Below are positions 1 through 8,147 of a DNA stretch of 30,589 bases, piece after piece (within the stretch, counting starts at the first letter, position 1; every line of letters begins with the position of its first letter). The DNA is from JANXYY01 sp035530875 (GTDB taxonomy: Bacteria > Actinomycetota > Actinomycetes > Nanopelagicales > Nanopelagicaceae): contig DATKUB010000015.1 in the NCBI GenBank assembly GCA_035530875.1, forward strand, positions 1 to 30,589, given 5' to 3'. Made by a program: the position numbers and the translations under genes. The notes beneath the pieces were generated by a model that saw only the letters and a list, made by a program, of their open reading frames with translations, was not told where the DNA came from and searched no databases.

Positions 1-1371
1 GATGAAGAACCCAGACCAGAATGAGCGAATTTTGGTAAGTGACATGCCGTTCGTGATGGCCGCCGAGGCGTGTTCACGGACTCCGAAGTGGACGTTTCGA
101 CCCTCAGGAGTGTCGGCCTGAAGCTCGCCTGCTCCGTCAAAGAGGAGCCTGGTCAACGTCGATGGTGAGAGATCAGCGGCGCCACCGAGCAACCACGGCA
201 CTGCTTTAGCGACAATATTGAGCACCTGTCCGGACGAGTCGCGAGTGGCCAGACCTTTAGGGTCGGCCGGGAACGTTGGCAACGTGGCGTCCCACCCATC
301 GGGTAGGTCACGATGGTCCATGCGGACAAGTTCGTCGGCGAGGTCGGGGTAGGTCTCTTGGTACGAAGCGAACGTTGCGGCCCACGCGCTACGCGCCTTA
401 GACCCCCGGTCCCCAACGCCTCGACGGAAGCAGTCGTAAACTTCGTGGGGAATGAAGAACTGCTTCTCCTCGGGGAGGCCAAAAAAACGCTTCGTCGATT
501 TCACTCCTTCGACGCCGAAGGGTTCACCGTGTGCCTTGCGGGTGTCTTCAACCGGTGAGCCGTAGCCGATGTGGCTGTGCACCAGGATGAGTGTGGGCCG
601 TTGACTCTCGGCTTTGAAACTGTGGAACGCGCGCGTGATTAAATCAATGTCATTCGCGTCGGCCACGGTTATCACGTTCCAGCCGTATGCCAGGAAACGA
701 GCAGCCACATCCTCAGTGAACGTGATGTCAATGTGACCCTCGATCGTCACCCGGTTGCAGTCGTAGATCCAACAGAGGTTCGATAGTCGTTGGTGCCCGG
801 CAAGTGAGGCCGCCTCAGAAGCCACCCCTTCCATCATGCAGCCGTCCCCGGCGAGCGCGTACACGTCGAAGTCGAACAATGTGTGCTCATCGCGATTGAA
901 GTGAGTGCCGAGCCATCTGCCCGCGATCGCCATGCCTACCGACATCGCGACGCCTTGGGCAAGTGGCCCCGTTGTCGCCTCGACGCCACTCGTCCATCGG
1001 TACTCGGGATGCCCTGGACAGTGCGAGTTGAGTTCGCGAAACGTTTTCAAGTCTTTCATCTCGACTGCTAGCTCGCCGAGTATTTCGTAATCGGGTTCGA
1101 CTGCCCGTACGCCACTTAAGTGTAAGAGTGACCACAAGAGTGCCGATGCGTGTCCTTCAGAGAGCACGAAGCGGTCGCGGTTAGGCCAGATTGGATCTAA
1201 GGGGTCAAAACGAAGAAACCGTTGCCAGAGTGTGTACGCGAGCGGAGCGATGTCCATTGGGGTTCCCGGGTGTCCCGAGTCAGCCTGTTGAATCATGTCC
1301 ATACAGAGCCCGCGAATGGTGTTCACCGATAATGTGTCGAGATTAACTTGCTCTACTGCGGTGCTCGCCAC
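1..1371 (-). CDS. tkt: Transketolase, 3' end cut off by the window
   Basis: Thiamine-diphosphate enzyme of the pentose phosphate pathway; transfers two-carbon ketol units between sugar phosphates in the cytoplasm. The 457 codons visible are about two thirds of a usual transketolase (near 690 aa) and include the N-terminal DSGHPGTPMD motif (about residues 31-40), the thiamine-binding GDG segment (about residue 174, LAGDGCMMEG) and the start of the pyrimidine-binding domain with the catalytic-glutamate motif FGVREHA (about residue 434). The frame is open from the start to base 1, so it is a partial gene and not a broken one. The start is GTG at 1371, directly after an in-frame TAG, with GAGGTGA a few bases upstream. 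A 28-codon ORF overlaps this start in another frame and may couple translation. The neighbours beyond 2000 are unrelated defence-type genes, so this is the left flank of the island. Confidence 0.95.
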   Translation of the reverse strand, partial: MASTAVEQVNLDTLSVNTIRGLCMDMIQQADSGHPGTPMDIAPLAYTLWQRFLRFDPLDPIWPNRDRFVLSEGHASALLWSLLHLSGVRAVEPDYEILGELAVEMKDLKTFRELNSHCPGHPEYRWTSGVEATTGPLAQGVAMSVGMAIAGRWLGTHFNRDEHTLFDFDVYALAGDGCMMEGVASEAASLAGHQRLSNLCWIYDCNRVTIEGHIDITFTEDVAARFLAYGWNVITVADANDIDLITRAFHSFKAESQRPTLILVHSHIGYGSPVEDTRKAHGEPFGVEGVKSTKRFFGLPEEKQFFIPHEVYDCFRRGVGDRGSKARSAWAATFASYQETYPDLADELVRMDHRDLPDGWDATLPTFPADPKGLATRDSSGQVLNIVAKAVPWLLGGAADLSPSTLTRLLFDGAGELQADTPEGRNVHFGVREHASAAITNGMSLTKIRSFWSGFFI

Positions 1372-1439
1372 CTAGTCACCTCAAATGGCTCATTTTCGTC
1401 GAAAACTACTTCGCCTAGGCAGTTACGCTTGACTCGCAT
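1353..1439 (-). CDS. Possible 28-aa leader peptide overlapping the tkt start
   Basis: An ATG at 1439 sits five bases after a strong GGAGG (1445-1449) and opens 28 codons (begins MRVKRNCLGE) that end with TAG at 1353-1355, 19 bases inside tkt in a different frame. The ribosome binding site is better than that of tkt itself, so ribosomes may reach the GTG start of tkt by termination and re-initiation. I recognise no family. It may be a regulatory leader, or the ribosome binding site may serve only to load ribosomes for tkt. Confidence 0.4.
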   Translation of the reverse strand: MRVKRNCLGEVVFDENEPFEVTRWRAPQ

Positions 1440-1484
1440 GTCCGCCTCCATCCCTATTCATTTAAAGTACTTAGCAATTCTGAA

Positions 1485-1512
1485 AAATTACTGAGAAGTT
1501 CTGACGCTGCAA
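1485..1512 (-). promoter_or_regulatory. Candidate promoter for the leader ORF and tkt
   Basis: On the minus strand TTGCAG (1507-1512) and TAATTT (1485-1490) are separated by 16 bases in an AT-rich stretch, about 45 bases upstream of the leader ATG. Just upstream, the plus strand has TTGTGA twice, 11 bases apart (about 1524-1541), which could be a regulator site. This is pattern matching only. Confidence 0.3.
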
Positions 1513-1847
1513 TAGAAATTTCATGTTGTGAACCTATTGTGACAATTTCGTGATGAAACTGCCTGAAACTTTTTATTCAGATTATTTGGACCCTAACGGC
1601 TGACTTAATCAACAAAGAGCGATGCATGCCTTTAAGGGAGCGCAACGATGTTGGCAAGCGCACAAGAGCGTTCGTCAGTCACCCTTGGCGGCTCGGGAGT
1701 TGTCCCGTCGTGTTCGGGGCCCGAAAAATAGATCATGTTGAGGAAGAAGGGAGTGCGGCCAGCACGGTTGACCTGGCTGACGGTTCGGTTCCCCGTGGGA
1801 TTTGAATTCGAGTAGACCTTCGCACTACCCGCTACATCAAACGTCGC

Positions 1848-1902
1848 TATGTCTACGTGTCCGAAACAATATCTCGCGTGTCCGAACACGCGTGACATTG
1901 CA
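1848..1902 (+). repeat. 55-bp intergenic repeat, copy 1
   Basis: Matches copy 2 (3920-3974) at 51 of 55 positions, in the same orientation, without gaps. The core CGTGTCCGAAACAAT is shared, followed by an imperfect inverted repeat (14-base arms with two mismatches) around TCCGAA. No ORF is conserved with it. A transposon end or a small non-autonomous element is the likeliest reading. Confidence 0.7.
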
Positions 1903-2011
1903 CACTGACTGAGCGCCGTCGGCTCAACTCGCAACCACCTCAATTGCGAATTCGAGGTATACGCGACGGCGAAGCCGGTCAAACGTAATGCCAGGCTAAT
2001 TTCCCATTTTA

Positions 2012-2908
2012 CTACGTGGCGGCGAGCGTGGCCGCGAGCTGCCTTTGAATCTGCTTGTCACTCGTAGCGACGTCGAGGCGCGGGTTCACACCCCAGTGAG
2101 AAGTATGCACCGGGAGATTTCTGGCCTCCGAGGTGGCCATGAATGAGAATTTGATGATCGTTCCGATGATTTTCTCGTGCCTTCTTTCGTAGACACGCTG
2201 CCAGATAGGAGAGTGATCCTCAATGAACTGACGCATCATGCGCACTATTGATTCCGACAGTTCGTTATCGTTTGACGCCACAAAGATCTTGTCGCCGGGA
2301 TTCAAGATTTTCGAAACATCCAACGCGACAATGCCACGGTCGTCAGAACCTACCTCACTCTCAAGTATCGTTTCTAGCTGACTAGAAGCTTTTCGAGCAT
2401 TGCTCTCAATTGCATTGACGGTCGTAACGCGCTTGCATTCGACCCATAACTTCTGCCCATTCAGGCTGATACCAGTATCGGACCTCGCGGCGAGGATCGC
2501 TTCAATGCCCCTATCAGGGCGATGGGCCTTTGCTGCGACTACGGCTTCGAAAATGAAAATGCGAGCAGCGGTAGATTCGGGTGTTTCGTCCGCTACGTTG
2601 ATTGGCCCATTCACACCCTTTTGAAGCTTTCCAATGATTGATGTGAGTTGATGGGCCGGGATGACCTCAAACGCTTTGTAGATGCTCATGAAGTCAAACA
2701 CTTCAAACATTGAACTGACAAAATCGGGAAATATCTGTTGCAGTTCGTGCGGAGTTGCAGCCTTGTAAGCATCCTTCCAGTGCCCAAGGATCTTTTGGTA
2801 GTGAGAGGTTCTTCCCGGATTGAGTTTGATCCCCAATCCGGCCATCCACCTCATCGCGCACGAGTATTGGTCAAAGATGGCTTCGTAGGTCTCGGTGGGG
2901 ATTGTCAT
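2012..2908 (-). CDS. Nuclease-like protein of unknown family (298 aa)
   Basis: I do not recognise the family. The middle of the protein (about residues 130-165) contains an acidic residue, then a hydrophobic strand ending in WVECKRV, which resembles the D-(D/E)XK core of restriction-type nucleases. The flanking parts are helical and charged. The start is ATG at 2908; only a weak GGG-type ribosome binding site precedes it. It follows the PD-(D/E)XK-like gene at 2942-3439 by 33 bases on the same strand, so the two and probably the 56-aa gene before them form one operon. No membrane segment or signal peptide is visible. Its place in a defence island and the nuclease-like core suggest a DNA-targeting function, but this is inference. 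Confidence 0.75.
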   Translation of the reverse strand: MTIPTETYEAIFDQYSCAMRWMAGLGIKLNPGRTSHYQKILGHWKDAYKAATPHELQQIFPDFVSSMFEVFDFMSIYKAFEVIPAHQLTSIIGKLQKGVNGPINVADETPESTAARIFIFEAVVAAKAHRPDRGIEAILAARSDTGISLNGQKLWVECKRVTTVNAIESNARKASSQLETILESEVGSDDRGIVALDVSKILNPGDKIFVASNDNELSESIVRMMRQFIEDHSPIWQRVYERRHEKIIGTIIKFSFMATSEARNLPVHTSHWGVNPRLDVATSDKQIQRQLAATLAAT

Positions 2909-2941
2909 GCGAACCCAACTTTTAAATTCAGGGACGCTCGG

Positions 2942-3439
2942 CTACTCGCCCTGGTCCGGTTGACTGCTGGGTTCGGTTTTCAACTGCTTAGTAATCGCCC
3001 CCCATTTATTTTCATGGCCCGTAAGTAACTTAAGGCTAACGTTTACCATCCAAGGTCTGTCGCCGTACTCCTCACCATTCTTTTCTTTGTACTTTCTACA
3101 GTACTCATCGTCTAACGGGGCAAGGATTGTGTGCAGTTCGGACTGAGTGAGAACAAAGAATCTTGGAGGTTCTTCGCTTTTTTCTGGCAGGTGCACAAAC
3201 ACCCAAGGTTTCTGTGACCTGGTCGAGATACGTCCGCTGAAAGTCCATTGCGGTTTCCTCGTAGTTTTGACTTCAACCACTACCGCCCAATCAGAGGATT
3301 CTGTAAAAGCAATTACATCAGCTCTTTTAGCGTTGCCGTATGTAACGGAAGCCAATAGACCAAGACGTTGAAGCTGTCCGGCAACAAAATATTCCCCCGC
3401 CATTGCGAGATGATACTTTTCAGGCTGGCTCGTGGGCAT
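2942..3439 (-). CDS. PD-(D/E)XK-type nuclease-like protein (165 aa)
   Basis: The N-terminal half has the pattern of small PD-(D/E)XK proteins: a helix with GEY (residues 15-17), then RADVIAF giving the acidic residue near position 40, then a strand with the VEVKTT core near residues 55-60. This order resembles Holliday-junction-resolvase-like and intron-associated PD-(D/E)XK families in which the lysine of EVK completes the metal site. The C-terminal half (about 100-165) is polar and unassigned. The start is ATG at 3439 with a weak AGG upstream. It lies between a 56-aa gene (96 bases upstream) and the 298-aa gene (33 bases downstream), all on the minus strand. No methyltransferase is nearby, so this is not an ordinary type II restriction pair. 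Confidence 0.75.
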   Translation of the reverse strand: MPTSQPEKYHLAMAGEYFVAGQLQRLGLLASVTYGNAKRADVIAFTESSDWAVVVEVKTTRKPQWTFSGRISTRSQKPWVFVHLPEKSEEPPRFFVLTQSELHTILAPLDDEYCRKYKEKNGEEYGDRPWMVNVSLKLLTGHENKWGAITKQLKTEPSSQPDQGE

Positions 3440-3535
3440 GAAAACCTGACTTTCTAATTGCGGCCCTGCGCTCGGGTTAGCTGACAGGTGTATGTAGTTT
3501 CACGAAAAAGCATTTCCTTTCAACTTGAAGCTTCT

Positions 3536-3706
3536 TTACTCTTTCAGCATGTCGTCAATGGCTTTGTTAATGCCAGAGACAGCGCCCGACAAGCCCAAAT
3601 AACGGTCATTTGCATTCGTCTTTGGGTCGCAGGTCCGGTCTCGAATGGACCGAAGTCGGTCTTGAATCCTACGTAACTCACTCACTTCATCTTCGTATGA
3701 ATTCAC
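3536..3706 (-). CDS. Small charged protein (56 aa), first gene of the nuclease operon
   Basis: A GTG start at 3706 is preceded by a strong GGAGGAG (3712-3718) at five bases and opens 56 codons ending in TAA at 3536-3538. The protein starts VNSYEDEVSELRRIQDRLRS, is rich in charged residues, looks mostly helical, and ends in DDMLKE. The ribosome binding site is the best in this part of the window, which argues for real translation. It is the first gene ahead of the two nuclease-like genes. A small partner, inhibitor or antitoxin for them is a reasonable guess, but I recognise no family. Confidence 0.7.
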   Translation of the reverse strand: MNSYEDEVSELRRIQDRLRSIRDRTCDPKTNANDRYLGLSGAVSGINKAIDDMLKE

Positions 3707-4049
3707 AAATACTCCTCCCGCCTAGGTTGTTAACCAATTTGCCTTCTTAAGCGACAGACAGTTCCCAAAAAGTGACAACGGCTTGTTCCTTAAAAGTAGA
3801 ACACCTCGACACTCCATCTACTGGTTAAAGCTTCCACCAGAAGCCTTCGGCGACACTTGGCGCTGCGTTGGATATTCAATCGAGAAAGCGTTCACACTAG
3901 CCGATGCATAAAGCACCGATATGTCCACGTGTCCGAAACAATGTCACGCGTGTCCGATCACGCGTGACATTGCATGTCCAATCCACACGGACTCAGTTCT
4001 TTCGTCACGACCCGTAACAACCGCAGTCGCCTGTCGCACCGCCGCACAA
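3707..4049. other. Intergenic stretch with repeat copy 2
   Basis: About 340 bases without a gene. It holds the ribosome binding site and presumably the promoter of the 56-aa gene, and the second copy of the 55-bp repeat. I find no convincing -35/-10 pair, terminator or RNA gene. Confidence 0.5.
3920..3974 (+). repeat. 55-bp intergenic repeat, copy 2, with a perfect 14-bp inverted repeat
   Basis: This is the best-preserved copy. CAATGTCACGCGTG (3939-3952) and CACGCGTGACATTG (3959-3972) are exact reverse complements around the six bases TCCGAT. The same element occurs at 1848-1902 (51/55 identical), and its right part recurs at 18639-18667. The arrangement of TGTCC and CGCGTGACA words is like transposon termini with several transposase-binding repeats. 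Confidence 0.75.
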
Positions 4050-5579
4050 TCAGCGACGCGACCAAGGAAACAGAGATTCAGGGTTATTGAGTAGGCGAAT
4101 GAGGTACCACCAGGCTAAATCTGCTAGTCGATCATCTAGCGAACCTGTGTGGCTCGCCAGGTATGAGAGGTTACGTGGATTGTTGGCGATGTCTTTGAAG
4201 CCATGGTGAGAATTGCGAAACACCTTAATGTATTCGCCTCGCGCCCGGTTGATCTCAATGGCTTCTTGTCCGACCCCTTCCTTCTTGTCGATGAGGAGGT
4301 GGCCCTCCGCTGTTCTTGCCGAAGGTCGCCAGAACTCCTCCTCGATAGATTTGAGTGCCTGGAATGCTCCGTCGATCACTGGTTCGATGGCACGGGTGAC
4401 AGGCTCGGGAAGTCCGGGTTTCATCGCTGACCAAAGCGCTCGCTGCTTGTCATGGTGGAGATTGTCCACAAAGTTGCCCATTCCGTGTCCTTCAAGCAAG
4501 TCCAGCAACTGAAATAAGAGGATTTTTCGAAGAACTTCGTCCCTTGTCCGGAGTCGCATGATCTCTACAGCAGTGACAAAGATGCGCTCGACCGTAAGCA
4601 CGGTGCCAAGATGTTCGTTCGGAGAGTAAGTCCCGGTTGCATCTACAAAACGAGTCGGATTCGTTACAAGCCAAAGGAGTTCAGACACGTGCCTGGTCCA
4701 CCATCGCAGAAACTCCTCTCGAGTAGCGAGGTCTTGCCGGTTCTGGATGGGGCTAATGAACCCCGAGCCGCCTGCATATCCCGGTTTGAATGAATCAAGA
4801 GGATCAGTCCATACCCCGACGCGACCCGGCTCCATCCGGTGCAATGCGCGAATGAAAGTGGCGTTCAGCCTCGACACTGCATATCCGCCTACCCAAGGAG
4901 AGTCCAATAGGAGAGGCGGTTGTAGGTAGAGAGTAAACATTGCCGTGGAGTTGAGCATTAAGTATCGGGCAGCACCAAAACCACCGAAATTCTCTGCCCG
5001 TATGGCGTCAGCGGTGAAGCGCTGAGCGAAGAGCGTTCTCATGACTCCAAGGCGTCTCATTAGAACTGGGTCGCACTCGGCAAGCCACAACGAATCCTGG
5101 GCATCTCCATGAGATTGTAAATCTCGAAGACTGTTCTCCAACTCTGAGTCAAGAGCTATTTGCAACTCACCCACAAACCTGTTCCAGAGCGGTTCGTCTT
5201 CCAAACTCATAGCCACCTGTTGTCGGCGGAACTCCGCGAGTCCCTGTAGTCGTTCAGGGCTTGTGGTATCAGTTATAGGAATGAGATGTGTCAACCTTTG
5301 CAGACCATGAGCATCAAAGTCCGTACCTCTTGCGATCAGCGAGAGACGAATGCCGGGCTTTGCAGCATTTAGATACTCCTCCACCGTCTTGAATAGCCAG
5401 ACATCTCCTGAGCCTTGCCGGACCTTCAACTGAGCAAACTCCTCGAACCTGCTCTTTGGAATAGTCGACGGCCGATAGTCAGGGGGTAACCGAACCCAAG
5501 ACCCATCACTCCTAGGCGGCATCGCCGTAAGTCTCTCCACGATACGCAGGCGGATAATGGGGCTCTTGAACAACTCCAC
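4050..5579 (-). CDS. Unknown 509-aa protein paired with the SIR2 gene
   Basis: I do not recognise the family. It lies 51 bases downstream of the SIR2-domain gene on the same strand, so the two are almost certainly co-transcribed. The start is GTG at 5579 with a G-rich GGCGGTGGCGG before it. No membrane segment or nucleotide-binding loop is visible. The C-terminal part (about residues 450-500) has RNSHHGF followed by a helical tail (SHTGSLDDRLADLAWWYLIR). This RN..H-G pattern recalls HEPN-type RNase motifs, but the arginine-histidine spacing (Rx3H) is shorter than the usual Rx4-6H, so I treat this as a hint only. As partner of a sirtuin NADase it may be the sensor or regulator of the effector. 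Confidence 0.75.
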   Translation of the reverse strand: MELFKSPIIRLRIVERLTAMPPRSDGSWVRLPPDYRPSTIPKSRFEEFAQLKVRQGSGDVWLFKTVEEYLNAAKPGIRLSLIARGTDFDAHGLQRLTHLIPITDTTSPERLQGLAEFRRQQVAMSLEDEPLWNRFVGELQIALDSELENSLRDLQSHGDAQDSLWLAECDPVLMRRLGVMRTLFAQRFTADAIRAENFGGFGAARYLMLNSTAMFTLYLQPPLLLDSPWVGGYAVSRLNATFIRALHRMEPGRVGVWTDPLDSFKPGYAGGSGFISPIQNRQDLATREEFLRWWTRHVSELLWLVTNPTRFVDATGTYSPNEHLGTVLTVERIFVTAVEIMRLRTRDEVLRKILLFQLLDLLEGHGMGNFVDNLHHDKQRALWSAMKPGLPEPVTRAIEPVIDGAFQALKSIEEEFWRPSARTAEGHLLIDKKEGVGQEAIEINRARGEYIKVFRNSHHGFKDIANNPRNLSYLASHTGSLDDRLADLAWWYLIRLLNNPESLFPWSRR

Positions 5580-5630
5580 CCGCCACCGCCAGTAGAGCCA
5601 GATGCGAGCGAAGAGTGCAAATAGTCTGAT

Positions 5631-6869
5631 TCACAACGGATCCACCACATCACCAAACGGTTCTGCCAATACCGGGCCTGAACCAACCACTTCCTTAAGT
5701 CCCGGGTCAGCCGCCAATTCCAAGATATGGTTTCCCTCCAACAATGTTCGGGGATGTGTCCGTGTATGCATCACTCCCAACATCTCCCGATAGAAGATCG
5801 GCGCATTGCGGGTGTCCGTCCATTCGGAAATCGCCGGATTTATGATGGAAACCTTCGGACTTTTAGATCGCCTCATCCAGCGCCGAATAGCCGAGTTGAT
5901 GTGCTCGTCGCCAAATGAATAGCCAACTATCACAAGCCTTTCCGTGGTTAGCATAAATTTCTCGAGTTCCAAAAGCATCGCCAAGAATGGTCCTTCGGAG
6001 CGTATTTTTGCTGTTTGACCGAATACGAGAGCAAGAGAATCAGGGAATCTGCTGATTTCTGCTTTGGTCATATCTGCTGCACGCAGCACTTTGTCTTCTA
6101 GCTTGCACTCTCTTTCAACTCTACGCTGGTCAAAGTACCAATCTAGAGAGCCGTGCAATTTGAGCAGTTGAACTTCTGCAGAAGGATCCCAAGACCAGTC
6201 ATATCCTCCATCCCATAATTGGATGCCCGTATCGACGGACAGCCCAGCTCGCCTCGATAGGAGTTCCACGCACAGGTCGTAGTTCAATGTGGCGATCTGT
6301 ATAGGTCCCTCCTGGTGAGCAAGCAATGGCGCCAGGTAGTCGACTCGGGAGTCCTCCACTGAGAGCGCCTTCCCGAGTGCACCTATCATCAGTTTGTTTA
6401 AAGTCTTGAAGACGGGGCCAAGTTCGCTGGGCCCCACAAGTGAAGAAACACCATCCGCAAATATTTGTGCTAGGCCATCCTTGAATGATGAACCCTGCAT
6501 CTCCTTCCTGAAGTTCGAAGCCCAAAACGGCGGAAGGCTCGGGGAAGAACCAAAGTGCTCCAAATTCTTATTCCATGCGGATACGAATGGTGCGATCTCA
6601 AGTTCGTCGCGACGGGCCAGCATCTGGATTGCGGAGAAGACTCGTTCAACATTAATCCCGTCGAACACCCCACTTTCCCGACCTGTGTCGTAGGCGATCA
6701 TCGCCCCAATCACCGCATGAAGAGCCTGCGCGGCTACCCCCGACCTATAATCCTCGTCAATCGCCTTTGTTATTTCCTCGGTTAGGCGGATTGTTGTCGG
6801 CAGGCCTGCATCGGCAGACGCTCCAGCACCAAGTATGAAAGTTGTTCTTGGTGTCGCTTCTAGAGCCAT
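5631..6869 (-). CDS. SIR2-domain protein, probable defence NADase
   Basis: A sirtuin-fold protein of about 412 aa of the SIR2_2-like type found in anti-phage systems, where the fold usually degrades NAD+. Visible motifs, counted from the chosen start: the nucleotide loop FILGAGASADAG (residues 11-22), TLNYD (Asn196, Asp198), the catalytic-histidine motif KLHGSLDW (His239), and a late GYSFGDEHIN segment typical of these proteins. No SLOG domain follows, so it is not a standard ThsA of type I Thoeris. The ATG at 6869 is chosen; an in-frame TTG at 6896 would add nine residues, and neither has a clear ribosome binding site. It is followed by the 509-aa partner and is divergent from the TIR operon beginning at 7231. 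Confidence 0.88.
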   Translation of the reverse strand: MALEATPRTTFILGAGASADAGLPTTIRLTEEITKAIDEDYRSGVAAQALHAVIGAMIAYDTGRESGVFDGINVERVFSAIQMLARRDELEIAPFVSAWNKNLEHFGSSPSLPPFWASNFRKEMQGSSFKDGLAQIFADGVSSLVGPSELGPVFKTLNKLMIGALGKALSVEDSRVDYLAPLLAHQEGPIQIATLNYDLCVELLSRRAGLSVDTGIQLWDGGYDWSWDPSAEVQLLKLHGSLDWYFDQRRVERECKLEDKVLRAADMTKAEISRFPDSLALVFGQTAKIRSEGPFLAMLLELEKFMLTTERLVIVGYSFGDEHINSAIRRWMRRSKSPKVSIINPAISEWTDTRNAPIFYREMLGVMHTRTHPRTLLEGNHILELAADPGLKEVVGSGPVLAEPFGDVVDPL

Positions 6870-7230
6870 TTCTGCATCATGCCATCCGCGTAGCAAAGCG
6901 AAGCGATTTCTGCATATTTGACATGCGGTGTTGATGGTGGCGCATGTCTGAAAAAGCGCCTTAAACAGGACTCAGCAGGACATTTCCGCCTCAGCGCGAC
7001 ACGTTAGGAAAAGAACCCTGCAGCGTGTCGGACGAGACTGTCAGTAGCGACGCGTAAGGTCGAAGAAAGAGTTTGAACAGAGATTTGGATCAACCGAATC
7101 GCTGGTCAGATCCTTCGAACTGCAGGCATCGCGCCAAGCCGCGCCATTGCGTCTGGACAGACCGAGAATTGCGGCCGACTCGTAAACCTTTCAACTAACG
7201 CAACCGACTACTTCGAGACGGAGATCCCCG
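6870..7230. other. Divergent control region between the SIR2 and TIR operons
   Basis: This 361-base stretch must hold the promoters of both the minus-strand SIR2 pair and the plus-strand TIR operon. It contains an inverted repeat (6920-6948) close to the SIR2 gene. A GGAGAT sequence a few bases before 7231 is the ribosome binding site of the TIR gene. I see no ORF that looks like a protein. Confidence 0.5.
6920..6948. promoter_or_regulatory. Inverted repeat, possible operator
   Basis: GACATGCG (6920-6927) and CGCATGTC (6941-6948) are exact reverse complements separated by 13 bases. The site lies 50-80 bases upstream of the SIR2 start, where a repressor would act. No repressor gene is recognisable nearby. 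Confidence 0.4.
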
Positions 7231-7716
7231 ATGGCGAAATCAACCTTCATTAGTTTCCACTACGCCCAAGACCACTGGCGGGTTCAGCAAGTGGTCAATA
7301 TGGGAGCGATCCAGGGTCAGACCATCGTTAGCGCTCAGAACTGGGAGTCCGTGAAACGCCAGGGCGATCAGGCGATCAAAAACTGGATCGAAAATGAGAT
7401 GAAGGGCAAGAGTGCCGTTGTCGTACTCGTGGGTTCCCAAACGGCCGCTCGCCCATGGGTCAATTACGAGATCATCAAGGCTTGGAATGATCAACGCCCA
7501 CTCGTCGGCATCCGCATTCATGGACTCCAAGACAAGAATGAAAAGACCGATTTTTCTGGAGCGAACCCCTTCGAAAAGATCAAGTTAGACAACGGCAAAA
7601 CGATCGCCGATTACGTGCCGCTGCACACCCCATCAGGTGCCTACAGCACCCAGGTGTATGCAAACATCAAAACGAACATAACCTCCTGGGTTGAGAACGC
7701 CTACAAGAGATCCTGA
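7231..7716 (+). CDS. ThsB-like TIR-domain protein (DUF1863 / MTH538 type)
   Basis: A 161-aa single-domain protein. The first strand TFISFHY (residues 5-11), the strand SAVVVLVGSQT (61-71) and the helix RPWVNYEIIKAW (74-85, with Glu80 in the position of the catalytic glutamate of TIR NADases) followed by LVGIRIHGLQD match the ThsB-like TIR family. In Thoeris, such proteins sense infection and convert NAD+ into a small signal nucleotide. The start is ATG with GGAGAT at a good distance. It is the first gene of a tight operon: two bases separate it from the HIT gene, which in turn overlaps the membrane-protein gene. The divergent SIR2 gene could be the effector, but it has no SLOG domain and is separately transcribed. 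Confidence 0.88.
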   Translation: MAKSTFISFHYAQDHWRVQQVVNMGAIQGQTIVSAQNWESVKRQGDQAIKNWIENEMKGKSAVVVLVGSQTAARPWVNYEIIKAWNDQRPLVGIRIHGLQDKNEKTDFSGANPFEKIKLDNGKTIADYVPLHTPSGAYSTQVYANIKTNITSWVENAYKRS

Positions 7717-7718
7717 CA

Positions 7719-8147
7719 ATGATCGAATCTCCCGAGTGCGAATTCTGCGAAATTGTTTCGAGAGAGGAAGATGCCCGCGAGGTGCTTCGAACTGAGCACG
7801 TCGTAGCATTCTTCCCGCTCGAGCCGGCCACGCTCGGACATACCCTCGTGGTCCCAAGGGTGCACTTTCAAGACATCTGGGCCCTGGATGTAGAGACTTC
7901 CCGACAGTTAGCAGATGCGACTCTCAAGGTCGCTCACGCTTTACGGCGCGCCATTAACCCGGAAGGGTTGAATGTCATCCAGTCGAACGGGGACGCGGCC
8001 ACGCAGACCATAATGCACTTTCACATCCATCTCGTCCCTCGCCGACACGGGGACGGAATGGGAAGGATCTGGCCTCCGGAGACCCACTGGACCGAAGCGG
8101 CGAAGGACGATGCGTGGGAACGGATTCGCGCGGAGATTCGATCATGA
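7719..8147 (+). CDS. HIT-family nucleotide hydrolase
   Basis: A 142-aa histidine-triad protein. The triad HFHIHLV is at residues 100-106 (His100, 102, 104). Cys7, Cys10, a mid-protein His (His49) and His100 fit the zinc site of HINT-type members. The family hydrolyses or transfers nucleotides from dinucleoside polyphosphates, nucleotide phosphoramidates and related compounds. The gene begins two bases after the TIR stop and ends with ATGA overlapping the start of the membrane-protein gene, so all three are made from one transcript. HIT genes are common housekeeping genes, but this placement between a TIR gene and a membrane protein suggests a role in processing or removing a TIR-made nucleotide. 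That role is inference. Confidence 0.92.
   Translation: MIESPECEFCEIVSREEDAREVLRTEHVVAFFPLEPATLGHTLVVPRVHFQDIWALDVETSRQLADATLKVAHALRRAINPEGLNVIQSNGDAATQTIMHFHIHLVPRRHGDGMGRIWPPETHWTEAAKDDAWERIRAEIRS

Larger units (their letters stand above)
1440..2011. other. Long intergenic stretch left of the island
   Basis: This 570-base stretch holds the candidate tkt promoter and one copy of a 55-bp repeat (1848-1902). A 116-codon minus-strand ORF (1632-1982) runs through the repeat; its composition does not look like a protein and I do not call it. I see no RNA gene, and nothing else I can support. Confidence 0.5.

Noticed and set aside
1780..1815. GGTTCGGTTCC and ATTTGAATTC words resembling a tRNA T-loop
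   Set aside because: No matching acceptor, D or anticodon arms can be drawn around them.
1632..1982. 116-codon minus-strand ORF between tkt and the nuclease operon
   Set aside because: It runs through the 55-bp intergenic repeat, has no ribosome binding site and no protein-like motif.
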